Below, in pieces: positions 19,014 through 27,857 of a DNA stretch of 64,000 nucleotides (the first letter of the stretch is position 1; the number at the start of each line of letters is the position of its first letter). The notes beneath the pieces were generated by a model. It did no database searches. It saw only the letters and a program-made list of their open reading frames with translations, and was not told the origin of the DNA. The position numbers and the translations under genes are program-made. Origin of the DNA: Weissella koreensis KCTC 3621. GTDB lineage: Bacteria > Bacillota > Bacilli > Lactobacillales > Lactobacillaceae. Location of the stretch: contig NZ_AKGG01000005.1 of the NCBI RefSeq assembly GCF_000277645.1, positions 1-64,000 on the forward strand. Direction: 5' to 3'.

Positions 19014-19340
19014 ATGTTGCAACATCAAAATAAAAGTTGGTGGCAACAAATGATCGAACATATCATTTCGGTGATTTTAATGGTGATCATGGTTCTCTGC
19101 GCAGCACTAGCTTTGACAATTTTAATTGTCTTGGTTGAAGAAATAGTTGTTTTTATTGAAAAAGGACGATTAATTAATACTTACACTAATGTTTATGGAA
19201 ATGCTGTGGGTGTGATTGGTTGGCATTTTTTGATTATCTTTTTCATTGTGGCATACTGGTCATTATTGGACGTCTTTTATCCGCGTGTGCCTAAAGGTAA
19301 ATATGATGTTAAGCAATATCTAGATCTGAATGAAGATTAG
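19014..19340 (+). CDS. small two-helix membrane protein
   Basis: A 108-residue protein with two predicted membrane helices, about residues 14-46 and 66-90, joined by a short polar loop (EKGRLINTYTNVYGN). The tail is polar (PKGKYDVKQYLDLNED). A good ribosome-binding site (GGAAGGAG) precedes the ATG. It directly follows the hypothetical at 18610 and ends before a terminator. The function is not recognised; the arrangement suggests a membrane partner of the soluble protein. Confidence 0.7.
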   Translation: MLQHQNKSWWQQMIEHIISVILMVIMVLCAALALTILIVLVEEIVVFIEKGRLINTYTNVYGNAVGVIGWHFLIIFFIVAYWSLLDVFYPRVPKGKYDVKQYLDLNED

Positions 19341-19482
19341 TAAAATCAAACGAATGTAAATTAATTAACCCTTAAAAAAGCATGATTAATCAAAATGTTT
19401 CAAAGATTTGCTAAACTGGTAGGCTAGAAATGAAAATAAGATTAATTAAGATGATTTGAGCTTTAAAAATTTTAAATATAGG

Positions 19483-19515
19483 GACTAGGACAAAATTATG
19501 TCCTAGTCTTTTTTT
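19483..19515 (+). terminator. terminator upstream of uvrA
   Basis: GACTAGGACA (19483-19492) pairs perfectly with TGTCCTAGTC (19499-19508), followed by seven Ts. Confidence 0.9.
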
Positions 19516-19568
19516 CAGCGAGAAATAAATTATTTAAGAACTTAGCTTAATACTAGGATCAATGTTGT

Positions 19569-19631
19569 AAAACCTAATCTTCGATGGAGATTTGGTATAA
19601 AATTAGGTTTTATTTAATTTTTTGGTATAAT
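19569..19631 (+). promoter_or_regulatory. uvrA promoter region with 10-bp inverted repeat
   Basis: AAAACCTAAT (19569-19578) and ATTAGGTTTT (19602-19611) form a perfect dyad. An extended -10 TGGTATAAT (TATAAT at 19626-19631) follows. No LexA/DinR box (CGAAC-N4-GTTCG) is seen. The dyad may be an operator or a weak terminator. Confidence 0.45.
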
Positions 19632-19666
19632 ATTAGTAATAAAAACAAATGGAAAGAGGAAAGGTA

Positions 19667-22522
19667 ATGGCAAATGATTGGATTACAATTCACGGGGCGC
19701 GTACACATAATCTGAAAAATGTTGATGTGAAGATGCCGCGAGATAAGTTTGTGGTTGTAACTGGTTTATCCGGTTCAGGAAAAAGCTCGTTGGCTTTTGA
19801 TACCTTGTATGCAGAAGGACAACGCCGTTACGTAGAAAGCTTATCTGCGTATGCTCGTCAATTTTTAGGGCAGTCTGATAAGCCAGATGTTGATTCCATT
19901 GATGGACTAAGTCCAGCTATTTCTATTGATCAAAAGACAACTTCTAAAAATCCGCGCTCAACAGTTGGTACGGTTACTGAAATTAATGATTATTATCGGC
20001 TTTTGTATGCACGAGTTGGAAAACCTGATCAACCAGCTGATGGAACAATTATTAAACCATCGATTGATCAAATGTTGAATTATTTAACAGAAAACTTACC
20101 TGAAGGTAGTAAGTTGCAAATCTTGTCACCGATTGTGCGGCATAAAAGAGGTTCACATGCTACTGCTTTTGAACGGATTAAAAAAGAAGGTTATATCCGT
20201 GTCATGGTGGATGGTGAACTTTATGATATTTCCGAAGATATAAAATTGGATAAAAATAAATACCATGATGTATCAATTGTAGTTGATCGAATTGTTTTGC
20301 GTGACTCTTCGCGAACGCGCCTTTTTGAATCATTTGAAGCAGCAATGCACATGGCTGAAGGAGTAGTTTCAGTTGCTGTAGTTGATGGCTCAACACTCCA
20401 ATTTTCGGATCACTATACGGGGGCACTAAAGGATTTTGGAGTTGGAAAACTTTCGCCTGCTTTGTTTTCATTTAATGCTCCCATGGGGGCTTGTGAAGTT
20501 TGTGGAGGACTAGGGGTGAAGGTAGAAGTTGACCTTGAACTAGTAGTGCCCGATCAAACCCTGACCCTTGAAGAGGGGGCAATTGCGGCTTGGAATCCAA
20601 TTTCATCTAAGTATTATCCAGAAATGTTGCGTCAATTTGCTGATCAATTTGATATCCCAATGAACATTGCCTTTCAAGATTTAACAGATGAACAAAAAAA
20701 CTTTATTTTGTATGGAGCAGGAGAAAAGACTTTCCACTTCCACTATAAAAATGATTTTGGTGGTGTTCGTGATGTTGACTCTGAATTTGAAGGAGTTATT
20801 AATAATATCAATCGACGTTATCAAGAATCTAATTCTGATTTTACTCGAGAAGTGATGCGTGGCTATATGACTGCTTTGCCATGTAGTACTTGTCATGGTT
20901 ATCGTTTAAATGCAGGTGCCCTATCTGTTAAAATTGGCGAAAAGCATATTGGACAAGTTTCAGCAATGCCAATTGAAGATGAACTGGCTTTCTTTGACAA
21001 TCTTCAATTTAGCGAACAAGATGCAGAAATTGCTCGGCCAATTACCAAAGAAATTCGAGATCGTTTAAACTTTTTGAAAAATGTTGGTCTAGAATATCTC
21101 ACGTTATCTCGTTCAGCTCGGACTCTTTCTGGAGGTGAAGCCCAACGAATTCGTTTGGCTACGCAAATTGGTTCTAATTTGTCAGGGGTCATGTATGTTT
21201 TGGATGAGCCTTCAATTGGTTTGCATCAACGCGATAATAATCGATTAATTGCCTCGCTACAAAAAATGCGAGATCTGGGAAATACTTTGATTGTGGTTGA
21301 ACATGATGAAGATACCATGTTAGCCGCTGATTATTTAATTGATGTAGGACCAGGAGCTGGTGAACATGGTGGTGAAATCATGGCTTACGGAACACCTGAA
21401 GAGGTTCGAAATAATCCACGGTCGCTTACTGGTCAATATCTCCGAGGTGAGAAATTTATTCCAGTGCCTAAAAAGCGCCGTACTGGAAATGGTAATTTTT
21501 TGACGATTAAAGGCGCCAGTGAAAATAATTTAAAGAATGTTGATGTTGATATTCCGTTGGGTGAATTTGTTGTTGTGACCGGTGTATCTGGGTCAGGAAA
21601 ATCATCATTAGTTAATTCAGTGATCAAAAAAGCTTTGAAGCGCGAAATTAATCGAAACACTGAAAAGCCTGGGGCATATAAAGAAATGACTGGTTGGGAG
21701 CAATTGGATAAAATTGTCGATATTGATCAAAGTCCAATTGGTCGGACTCCACGTTCTAACCCAGCTACTTATACAGGCGTCTTTGATGATATTCGTGATT
21801 TGTTCGCACAAACGAATGAAGCTAAAATGCGAGGTTACAAAAAAGGGCGCTTCTCATTCAATACTAAGGGAGGACGCTGTGAAGCTTGTAAAGGCGATGG
21901 CGTCTTGAAGATTGAGATGAACTTCTTGCCAGATGTCTATGTTAAATGTGAAGTGTGTGGTGGTACGCGTTTTAATTCTGAAACATTAGAAGTAACTTAT
22001 CGTGGCCTAAATATCGCACAAGTATTAGACTTAACGGCAGAACAAGCCTTAGATTTCTTTAATGCCATTCCAAAAATTCGACGTAAACTTCAAACGATTG
22101 TGGATGTGGGCTTGGGCTACGTGCAATTAGGGCAAGCAGCTACGACCTTATCTGGTGGTGAAGCCCAACGAATGAAGTTGGCCTCAGAGTTACAACGCCG
22201 ATCAACAGGTAAAACAATTTATATTTTGGATGAACCAACAACGGGACTACATGTAGATGATATTTCACGGTTACTTGAAGTTCTACAACGTTTAGTTGAT
22301 AGTGGAAATACCGTCTTAGTGATTGAACATAATCTTGATGTAATTAAGACAGCTGATTGGTTGATCGATTTGGGTCCCGAAGGTGGTGAAGGTGGCGGTA
22401 AAATTTTGGTGGCAGGAACGCCAGAAAAAATTGCCCGAACTAAAAAATCATACACTGGAAATTATTTAGGCCCTTTGATGGAACGTGATATTGAACGAGA
22501 AAAAAAGCAAATTAAAGCTTAA
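19667..22522 (+). CDS. uvrA: excinuclease ABC subunit A
   Basis: A 951-residue damage-recognition ATPase of nucleotide excision repair that acts with UvrB and UvrC. Two ABC cassettes are visible: Walker [11 protein letters not shown] near the N-terminus and [10 protein letters not shown] in the second half, and two LSGGEAQR signatures. The zinc modules show as CEVC...CSTC and CEACKGDG...CEVCGGTR. The length is normal. The ATG at 19667 is chosen because AAAGAGGAAAGG precedes it; an in-frame ATG 18 bases earlier lies before that site. uvrB is not adjacent in this window. Confidence 0.97.
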   Translation: MANDWITIHGARTHNLKNVDVKMPRDKFVVVTGLSGSGKSSLAFDTLYAEGQRRYVESLSAYARQFLGQSDKPDVDSIDGLSPAISIDQKTTSKNPRSTVGTVTEINDYYRLLYARVGKPDQPADGTIIKPSIDQMLNYLTENLPEGSKLQILSPIVRHKRGSHATAFERIKKEGYIRVMVDGELYDISEDIKLDKNKYHDVSIVVDRIVLRDSSRTRLFESFEAAMHMAEGVVSVAVVDGSTLQFSDHYTGALKDFGVGKLSPALFSFNAPMGACEVCGGLGVKVEVDLELVVPDQTLTLEEGAIAAWNPISSKYYPEMLRQFADQFDIPMNIAFQDLTDEQKNFILYGAGEKTFHFHYKNDFGGVRDVDSEFEGVINNINRRYQESNSDFTREVMRGYMTALPCSTCHGYRLNAGALSVKIGEKHIGQVSAMPIEDELAFFDNLQFSEQDAEIARPITKEIRDRLNFLKNVGLEYLTLSRSARTLSGGEAQRIRLATQIGSNLSGVMYVLDEPSIGLHQRDNNRLIASLQKMRDLGNTLIVVEHDEDTMLAADYLIDVGPGAGEHGGEIMAYGTPEEVRNNPRSLTGQYLRGEKFIPVPKKRRTGNGNFLTIKGASENNLKNVDVDIPLGEFVVVTGVSGSGKSSLVNSVIKKALKREINRNTEKPGAYKEMTGWEQLDKIVDIDQSPIGRTPRSNPATYTGVFDDIRDLFAQTNEAKMRGYKKGRFSFNTKGGRCEACKGDGVLKIEMNFLPDVYVKCEVCGGTRFNSETLEVTYRGLNIAQVLDLTAEQALDFFNAIPKIRRKLQTIVDVGLGYVQLGQAATTLSGGEAQRMKLASELQRRSTGKTIYILDEPTTGLHVDDISRLLEVLQRLVDSGNTVLVIEHNLDVIKTADWLIDLGPEGGEGGGKILVAGTPEKIARTKKSYTGNYLGPLMERDIEREKKQIKA

Positions 22523-22568
22523 AAATAAATCTAGATGAATTTTTTCATTATTTATAAAATGACGCTAC

Positions 22569-22679
22569 TTGTAAAAAAACAGTTTATCAGTTACACTTAT
22601 TTATAGTAAGTAATGGATTGCTAGGATCATTTTTGATCCCGTCCCTTTTACCGAGCACATTAAAAAGGAGATCATACCT
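22569..22679 (+). promoter_or_regulatory. promoter and leader of the 39-residue gene
   Basis: A -35 TTGTAA (22569-22574) and -10 TACACT (22592-22597) are 17 bases apart. The predicted 76-base leader contains a perfect hairpin, GGATCA-TTTT-TGATCC (22624-22639), and ends with AAAAAGGAG before the start codon. Confidence 0.45.
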
Positions 22680-22799
22680 ATGACTGAAAGATTAGATTTA
22701 GCTTCAGCACGTCGAAAGATGAAGAGTCCTAACATTAAAACACGTAAACGTGCTTTAAAAGCTTTACATGATGCTCGCAAGCAAACCGTAAAGAAGTAG
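22680..22799 (+). CDS. 39-residue basic protein (putative metal homeostasis protein)
   Basis: A tiny, highly basic protein that begins MTERLDLASARRKMKSPN and ends ARKQTVKK. The ribosome-binding site AAAAAGGAG is strong. It resembles the 40-residue proteins annotated in lactobacilli as putative metal homeostasis proteins, which share LASARRxxKSPNIKTRKRAL. That resemblance is from memory and was not checked. It is a stand-alone gene with its own leader, downstream of uvrA and upstream of the KimA-like permease. Confidence 0.65.
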   Translation: MTERLDLASARRKMKSPNIKTRKRALKALHDARKQTVKK

Positions 22800-22865
22800 G
22801 ATAAATCAACCTCAGCGTGAAAGATTAAAAGAACAAATTACACTTAATGTTTTTTACAAAATAAG

Positions 22866-22948
22866 AAGACCCTGCATGGAATTGATGAAATTAAACTAAC
22901 GTTATGAGACGAAGAGTTGAGTTAAATCAGAAATGTAAGGGCCTTTTT
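22866..22948 (+). terminator. probable terminator after the 39-residue gene
   Basis: AAG-CCCTGCAT pairs with ATGTAAGGG-CCTT, with one bulge, around a large partly paired loop, followed by a T tract. It is weaker than the other terminators here. Confidence 0.45.
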
Positions 22949-23087
22949 ATATATTTTTTAATAAATTATGATAGTTTCTATTATGAAAAATTATACTAAT
23001 CTAATTGGTAACTAAGCCATAGACAAAGCGAAACAAATGGATTAGAATAGCAGTTTGTAGGAATAATAATAATAGGAGATAATTAGT

Positions 23088-24920
23088 ATGTGGCGCTATT
23101 TGAAGCGGTTTTTAATTGGGAAGCCATTAAAAACGTTGGAAGAAGGATCACAACATTTAAGCAGAGGGAAAGCCTTAGCTTTATTGTCATCTGATGCCTT
23201 GTCATCAGTGGCATACGGAACAGAACAAATTACGACCGCTTTAATTGCGGCCGGTGCAATGGCGCTATGGCTTCAAATTCCGATTGCCATCTTGGTTTTG
23301 GTGTTATTAGGAGCGATTACTTTATCATATCAACAAATTATTCATGAGTATCCATCAGGTGGTGGCGCTTATTTGGTCACTTCTAGAAATTGGGGTCAAA
23401 AACCAGGCTTGGTGGCCGGAGGATCACTTTTAGTTGATTACATGTTAACGGTGGCGGTTTCGGTAACTGCTGGAACAGCGGCGATTACGTCAGCCATTCC
23501 ATGGCTGGGACATTACTCAATCGCGATTGCCATTCTCTTGGTCTTGTTATTGATGGCTGTAAACCTAAGAGGGGTTCGTGAGTCAGCTGGATTTTTGACT
23601 TTACCAGTTTATGCTTTCATCGTGATGATGGTGATCATGATTATTGTGGGATTGTACAATATTATGACTGGCCAGGTAGAATATCAAGCTCCAGCAGCGG
23701 TTGGAACTAGCTTTAGCGGACTGTCATTGGTCTTAATTTTACGTGCCTTCTCAAGTGGATCATCTTCATTAACAGGAGTTGAAGCCATTTCTAATGCAGT
23801 GCCAAACTTTAAGGAACCAAAAGCACATAATGCGGCATCAACGTTAGTGATTATGTCAATTATTTTGGCTTTCTTCTTTGGTGGTGTGACCTTTCTATCG
23901 TATTGGTATGGAATTAGGCCTGATTCTGATTTGACTGTTTTGGCTCAAATTGGGCAAAAAGTTTTCGGACACGGCGCCTTTTTCTATATTTTTCAAATTT
24001 CCACAGCTTTGATTTTGGCAGTTGCAGCTAATACTGGTTTTTCAGCATTTCCACAGTTGGCTTACAATTTGGCTAAAGATAAATTTATGCCCCATATTTA
24101 TATGGATAAGGGCGATCGTTTGGGCTACTCGAATGGAATTGTGTCCCTCGCTTTGGGCTCAATTGTCTTGATCTTGATTTTCGGTGGATCAACGGAAGCT
24201 TTGATTCCGCTGTATGCGGTCGGGGTCTTTGTTCCCTTTACTTTGTCTCAGTCTGGAATGATTATTCATTGGTGGCGTGAACGTGATGGATTCTGGGTGG
24301 GTAAGGCAATTATTAACTTTATTGGGGCTGCGATTTCAGCTTCATTAGTAGTTATTCTATTTTCCTTGCATTTCTCAAATGTTTGGCCATATTTGATTAT
24401 TATGCCGATCTTATTGTACATGTTTATGAGTATCCGAGGACATTATCGTAAAATTGGAAAACAATTACGTGTCTTGTCAAAGGAACCAATTAAGCGTCAA
24501 CATTATGAGGGATCCGAAGTAGTGATTTTAGTTTCTAATCTCACACGAGTGACGGCTGAAGCAGTCGACTATGCTAAGTCGATTGGGGATAACGTGATGG
24601 CTTTGCATGTTTCATTTGATTCAAATCCAGAACGTGAATATCGTTTAGGGGTTGAATTTAAACGTGAATTCCCGGATGTACGTTATGTGGATGTGCATAC
24701 TTCATATCGTTCAATTACGGTTCCGGCGTTAAGATTCGTGGATGAAATATCTAAAGGGGCTAAAGAACGAAATCGTTCTCTAACTGTTTTGATTCCACAG
24801 TTTATTCCGCATTCATCTTGGCAAAATGCTTTGCATAACCAAAATAGTTTACGGTTACGAACGGCATTGGCAAAGCGAGATGTTACCATTTCGACTTATT
24901 ATTTCCATTTGTCAGAGTAA
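23088..24920 (+). CDS. kimA: APC-superfamily permease, KimA-like potassium importer
   Basis: A 610-residue protein with about 12 membrane helices in the first 450 residues and a soluble C-terminal domain (residues about 470-610). It resembles KimA (YdaO) of Bacillus subtilis in length and in the N-terminal LIGKPLK and SSDALSSVAYGTEQ sequences. KimA is a K+/H+ symporter inhibited by c-di-AMP. The C-terminal alpha/beta domain would be the regulatory module. No c-di-AMP riboswitch is evident upstream, unlike B. subtilis. A generic amino-acid permease is the alternative call. Confidence 0.72.
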   Translation: MWRYLKRFLIGKPLKTLEEGSQHLSRGKALALLSSDALSSVAYGTEQITTALIAAGAMALWLQIPIAILVLVLLGAITLSYQQIIHEYPSGGGAYLVTSRNWGQKPGLVAGGSLLVDYMLTVAVSVTAGTAAITSAIPWLGHYSIAIAILLVLLLMAVNLRGVRESAGFLTLPVYAFIVMMVIMIIVGLYNIMTGQVEYQAPAAVGTSFSGLSLVLILRAFSSGSSSLTGVEAISNAVPNFKEPKAHNAASTLVIMSIILAFFFGGVTFLSYWYGIRPDSDLTVLAQIGQKVFGHGAFFYIFQISTALILAVAANTGFSAFPQLAYNLAKDKFMPHIYMDKGDRLGYSNGIVSLALGSIVLILIFGGSTEALIPLYAVGVFVPFTLSQSGMIIHWWRERDGFWVGKAIINFIGAAISASLVVILFSLHFSNVWPYLIIMPILLYMFMSIRGHYRKIGKQLRVLSKEPIKRQHYEGSEVVILVSNLTRVTAEAVDYAKSIGDNVMALHVSFDSNPEREYRLGVEFKREFPDVRYVDVHTSYRSITVPALRFVDEISKGAKERNRSLTVLIPQFIPHSSWQNALHNQNSLRLRTALAKRDVTISTYYFHLSE

Positions 24921-24937
24921 AAATCATTTATAATATT

Positions 24938-24987
24938 AGTCAATTTAGGAGCTCTTTTTCAAAGGGAAAACTTAAATTGGCTTTTTA
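24938..24987 (+). terminator. terminator after the KimA-like gene
   Basis: AGTCAATTTA (24938-24947) pairs with TAAATTGGCT (24973-24982), allowing one T-G pair, followed by Ts. Confidence 0.75.
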
Positions 24988-25132
24988 ATTTCTATTAATA
25001 AAGTTTAAGCTTATATTTATATCTTAATTATTTGGATCGGGTTAATGAAAATGATTGAAAATTGAAGAGTTCACTAAATTTGGTTTTTGCATTAAACTAG
25101 AGATAAGTAATTTAAAGTGAAAGGGGGTCGCT

Positions 25133-26119
25133 ATGATGGTTAATCAAATTGATGAAATTAAAGCGCAAGTGATCGACTTGCGTGAACGAATTCATACTGG
25201 AGAATTATTTGATTCATTAGGACCAGTATCCGGTAAAATGCTTGATGATCTTGAATTTAATGTATCCACACCGGTGACTCAAATTTCTGGGAAAGATGAG
25301 TTGTTATTGTTGGCTCGAGTTGATCAATTTAATCAACATTTGGCTGAACAAACGGTCAACGAATTAACTGAAAATGATATCAAGGTTCTATTAGCTGGTT
25401 TAAAGCAAACAAATCCACAAATTAGAGATCAAGGTGTCTTTATGGCTTTGATGCAAGGGATTCAACAAGACGCTTTTAGCCTGGTACAAGAACAAATGAT
25501 GGTGCGTGAATTACTAAAAGATGAAGTTTTATTTAGCCATATTAATGAACCTGAAAATGACGGTATTTTTCAACGATCTTTTGCGATTTTCCTACTGGCT
25601 TTGTTAATTTATTCAGGCCGACGGAAACATATTAAGTTAATGAATCATGATCAATGGAATGAGTTAATTGAAAAAATCGGAATCTATATTGTATTAGAGC
25701 GAGATACACGTGGGTATGTAGCTGATAAAGGTTGGGCCCATGCTTTTACTCATTTAGGGAATTTATTGGATGAGATTAATGTGAATAATCAAGTTGATCG
25801 AGCAGACAAAATATTTTTGGAAACTTTATTAGTAGAACGAGTTAAACGAGTGAAAACCCCATTAGTGATGGGTGAAGTTGAGCGAATAGCCCGTTATATA
25901 GTTAATTTAGCTAAGATCAACGATTTATACTTACAATATATTTTACGACAGTTAAAGCAATGGCGTCCTGAATTGATGCGACAAATGCAAGCTGAAAATT
26001 ATGACAGTTGGACGCAACATTATAATCAAACGCATTTATTGGCCGCTATTTTGTTACAAAAAGATTTACCGCCTTTGTTATATGAATATTTGGATGAAGG
26101 ACGTGCATTTTTGATTTAA
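25133..26119 (+). CDS. DUF2785 domain protein
   Basis: A 328-residue soluble, mainly helical protein. The central segment contains the hallmarks of the DUF2785 family: FQRSFAIFLLALLIY, then ERDTRGYVADKGWAHAFTHLGNLLDE. The family has no established function. The start follows AAAGGGGG with good spacing; a second in-frame ATG is adjacent. It stands alone between the KimA-like gene and ddl. The composition is ordinary for the genome. Confidence 0.8.
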   Translation: MMVNQIDEIKAQVIDLRERIHTGELFDSLGPVSGKMLDDLEFNVSTPVTQISGKDELLLLARVDQFNQHLAEQTVNELTENDIKVLLAGLKQTNPQIRDQGVFMALMQGIQQDAFSLVQEQMMVRELLKDEVLFSHINEPENDGIFQRSFAIFLLALLIYSGRRKHIKLMNHDQWNELIEKIGIYIVLERDTRGYVADKGWAHAFTHLGNLLDEINVNNQVDRADKIFLETLLVERVKRVKTPLVMGEVERIARYIVNLAKINDLYLQYILRQLKQWRPELMRQMQAENYDSWTQHYNQTHLLAAILLQKDLPPLLYEYLDEGRAFLI

Positions 26120-26180
26120 AAAACTATTAAATTTGTTCAGACTAAGGTAAGATAAAAGGAAAAATAGGAGCATAAAAACC

Positions 26181-27329
26181 ATGAGCGAAAAATTAAATGT
26201 GGCGATGTTATTTGGTGGTAATTCATCAGAACATGATGTTTCAAAACGTTCTGCACATAATATCTATGATGCAATGGATAAAGAAAAATATAATGTAACG
26301 ATCTTTTTGATCTCAAAAGCTGGTTATATTATGAACCCAGAAGTTTCATGGCGGGTGTTTGAGGGTGAAGATGAAGACCCAATTGTGGCTGAAGCTATGA
26401 AGGATTTAGATACGACAAGTCCATTGGCTCCAATTATTAATTTAGGTAAAGTTGATCAAATTGATCTTTTCTACCCAGTCGTTCATGGAAACTTAGGGGA
26501 AGATGGAACTTTGCAAGCCCTTTTCCGTTTGTTACAAAAGCCTTATATTGGGGCTGGAACAGCTGCCTCTGCGATGTCCTTTGATAAGGATTTGACGAAG
26601 CGAATCTTAGATCATGCTGGAGTTCGCAATACTAAGTATGTTTTGTTGACGGACTTAAATAGTCAAGAATATTCATATGAAAAATTGGTAGCGGAACTGG
26701 GAACGGATGTTTTATTCGTTAAGGCGGCTAAACAAGGGTCATCAGTTGGAATTGCACGGGTAACGAATGAGGCTGAATATCAACAAGGCCTAAAAGAAGC
26801 CTTCCAATATGACTATAAGGTTTTGGTGGAAGCTGGGTTAAAGCGTCCACGTGAAGTCTTTATCTCTGTTTTGGGAAATGAACATCCTCGTGTTTCAAAA
26901 ATCGGAGGAATTGTTCTACCCGAAAATGACGAATGGTATGATTATAATAATAAATTCGTGGATGCTTCAGGGATGGTTTTTGAGTTACCAGCTGAGTTAC
27001 CAGAAGCAACTGTCAAAGAAATTGAAACGATGGCCTTAAAAGCATACCGCGCATTGGGCTTGGTGGGCTTGACGCGAATGGACTTCATGTTAGATGAAGA
27101 TGGAACCCCATACTTAGGTGAGCCAAATACCTTACCAGGCTTCACTAATATTTCACTTTACCCTCAAATGTGGCAAGTCTCAGGAATTAGCTATTCAGAA
27201 TTAATTGACGAAATTATTAATTATGGTTTGGCTGAATTTAAACGAAATGCTGCTCTATCATATGATTTCGTTTCATTGGGTGAAGAACATGTTGGTGAGA
27301 AAAAATATAACGCCGATGTGAAAGAATAA
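26181..27329 (+). CDS. ddl: D-alanine--D-alanine/D-lactate ligase
   Basis: A 382-residue ATP-grasp ligase of peptidoglycan precursor synthesis. N-terminal LFGGNSSEHDVS, the catalytic HGNLGEDGTLQ segment, KAAKQGSSVG and LGEPNTLPGFT are conserved. The specificity position equivalent to Tyr216 of E. coli DdlB is Phe259 here, in YDYNNKFVD. In Leuconostoc and other intrinsically vancomycin-resistant lactic acid bacteria, Phe at this site marks D-Ala-D-Lac synthesis. The enzyme is therefore probably a depsipeptide ligase. The start follows AATAGGAGCATAAAAACC. The gene is monocistronic and ends at a terminator. Confidence 0.95.
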   Translation: MSEKLNVAMLFGGNSSEHDVSKRSAHNIYDAMDKEKYNVTIFLISKAGYIMNPEVSWRVFEGEDEDPIVAEAMKDLDTTSPLAPIINLGKVDQIDLFYPVVHGNLGEDGTLQALFRLLQKPYIGAGTAASAMSFDKDLTKRILDHAGVRNTKYVLLTDLNSQEYSYEKLVAELGTDVLFVKAAKQGSSVGIARVTNEAEYQQGLKEAFQYDYKVLVEAGLKRPREVFISVLGNEHPRVSKIGGIVLPENDEWYDYNNKFVDASGMVFELPAELPEATVKEIETMALKAYRALGLVGLTRMDFMLDEDGTPYLGEPNTLPGFTNISLYPQMWQVSGISYSELIDEIINYGLAEFKRNAALSYDFVSLGEEHVGEKKYNADVKE

Positions 27330-27354
27330 AATATATAAAAATATTAAATTAAAA

Positions 27355-27386
27355 GAGACCGCGATAAAATTATCACGGCCTTTTTT
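27355..27386 (+). terminator. terminator after ddl
   Basis: A hairpin built on GACC-G-GATAA and TTATC-CGG-CC, with a mismatch in the stem, followed by six Ts. Confidence 0.75.
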
Positions 27387-27581
27387 GATATTAAAAATTA
27401 CAATTAATACTCTATTAAAAAAATAAACCAATGTTTTTTAAATTAGATTTATTAGTTATATATATACATAGTTTAGGCGATATAATTTCTCTATATTAGG
27501 CTCTATCTTAAAAGTATGAAAACTCGTTAAATTTGACATCATAAAAAATAACGCTTACATTAAACCTATCTTAAAATATGA

Positions 27582-27610
27582 TTGACAATTTGTGAAATTA
27601 GATAGACAAT
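27582..27610 (+). promoter_or_regulatory. promoter of the mntH-usp operon
   Basis: A -35 TTGACA (27582-27587) and -10 GACAAT (27605-27610) are 17 bases apart. The predicted start lies about 240 bases before the mntH start codon, which leaves a long leader. The 195 bases between the ddl terminator and this promoter are AT-rich and show no gene. Confidence 0.6.
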
Positions 27611-27617
27611 AAGACCA

Positions 27618-27857
27618 GCCAAAAGAGATAGGGCGCGAGTTAGGTATCATTCATAAGCTTTCAACTAATGGTTGAATGAAAACCTTTATGAATTATATTT
27701 AGCCAAGTTTTCAATAAAGACCGTAAAATGACCTAGGTTAGAATTACGGACAGGTTAGTTGCGAGACCGGTAGAACTCGCTCCTAGATCAAATGGTCAAA
27801 CAATTTAATAGACGTACAGATATGCAAATATCTCAATAGTCGAAAAGGAGATTTGAA
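27618..27857 (+). promoter_or_regulatory. structured leader RNA of mntH-usp, class unknown
   Basis: A long closing helix pairs 27631-27641 (GGGcGCGAGTT) with 27774-27784 (AACTCGCtCCT), ten pairs and one mismatch. Inside are two hairpins: ATTCATAA...TTATGAAT with an inner TTCAAC/GTTGAA, and CCGTAA (27721-27726) with TTACGG (27744-27749). A second GCGAG (27761-27765) could compete for the same CTCGC. After the closing helix comes a hairpin with a GCAA tetraloop, AGATAT/ATATCT (27818-27833), just before the ribosome-binding site. The GGGGAGUAG motif of the yybP-ykoY manganese riboswitch is absent. Confidence 0.5.

Noticed and set aside
22560..22680. Known riboswitch in the leader of the 39-residue gene
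   Set aside because: Only one 6-bp hairpin is clear; no conserved riboswitch core was recognised.
27472..27501. MntR box formed by two TTAGGC-like repeats upstream of mntH
   Set aside because: The repeats are direct, not inverted, and are spaced unlike known MntR sites.
27618..27857. yybP-ykoY manganese riboswitch in the mntH leader
   Set aside because: The GGGGAGUAG and GCAAGACC-type core motifs were not found, so the leader is reported as unclassified.
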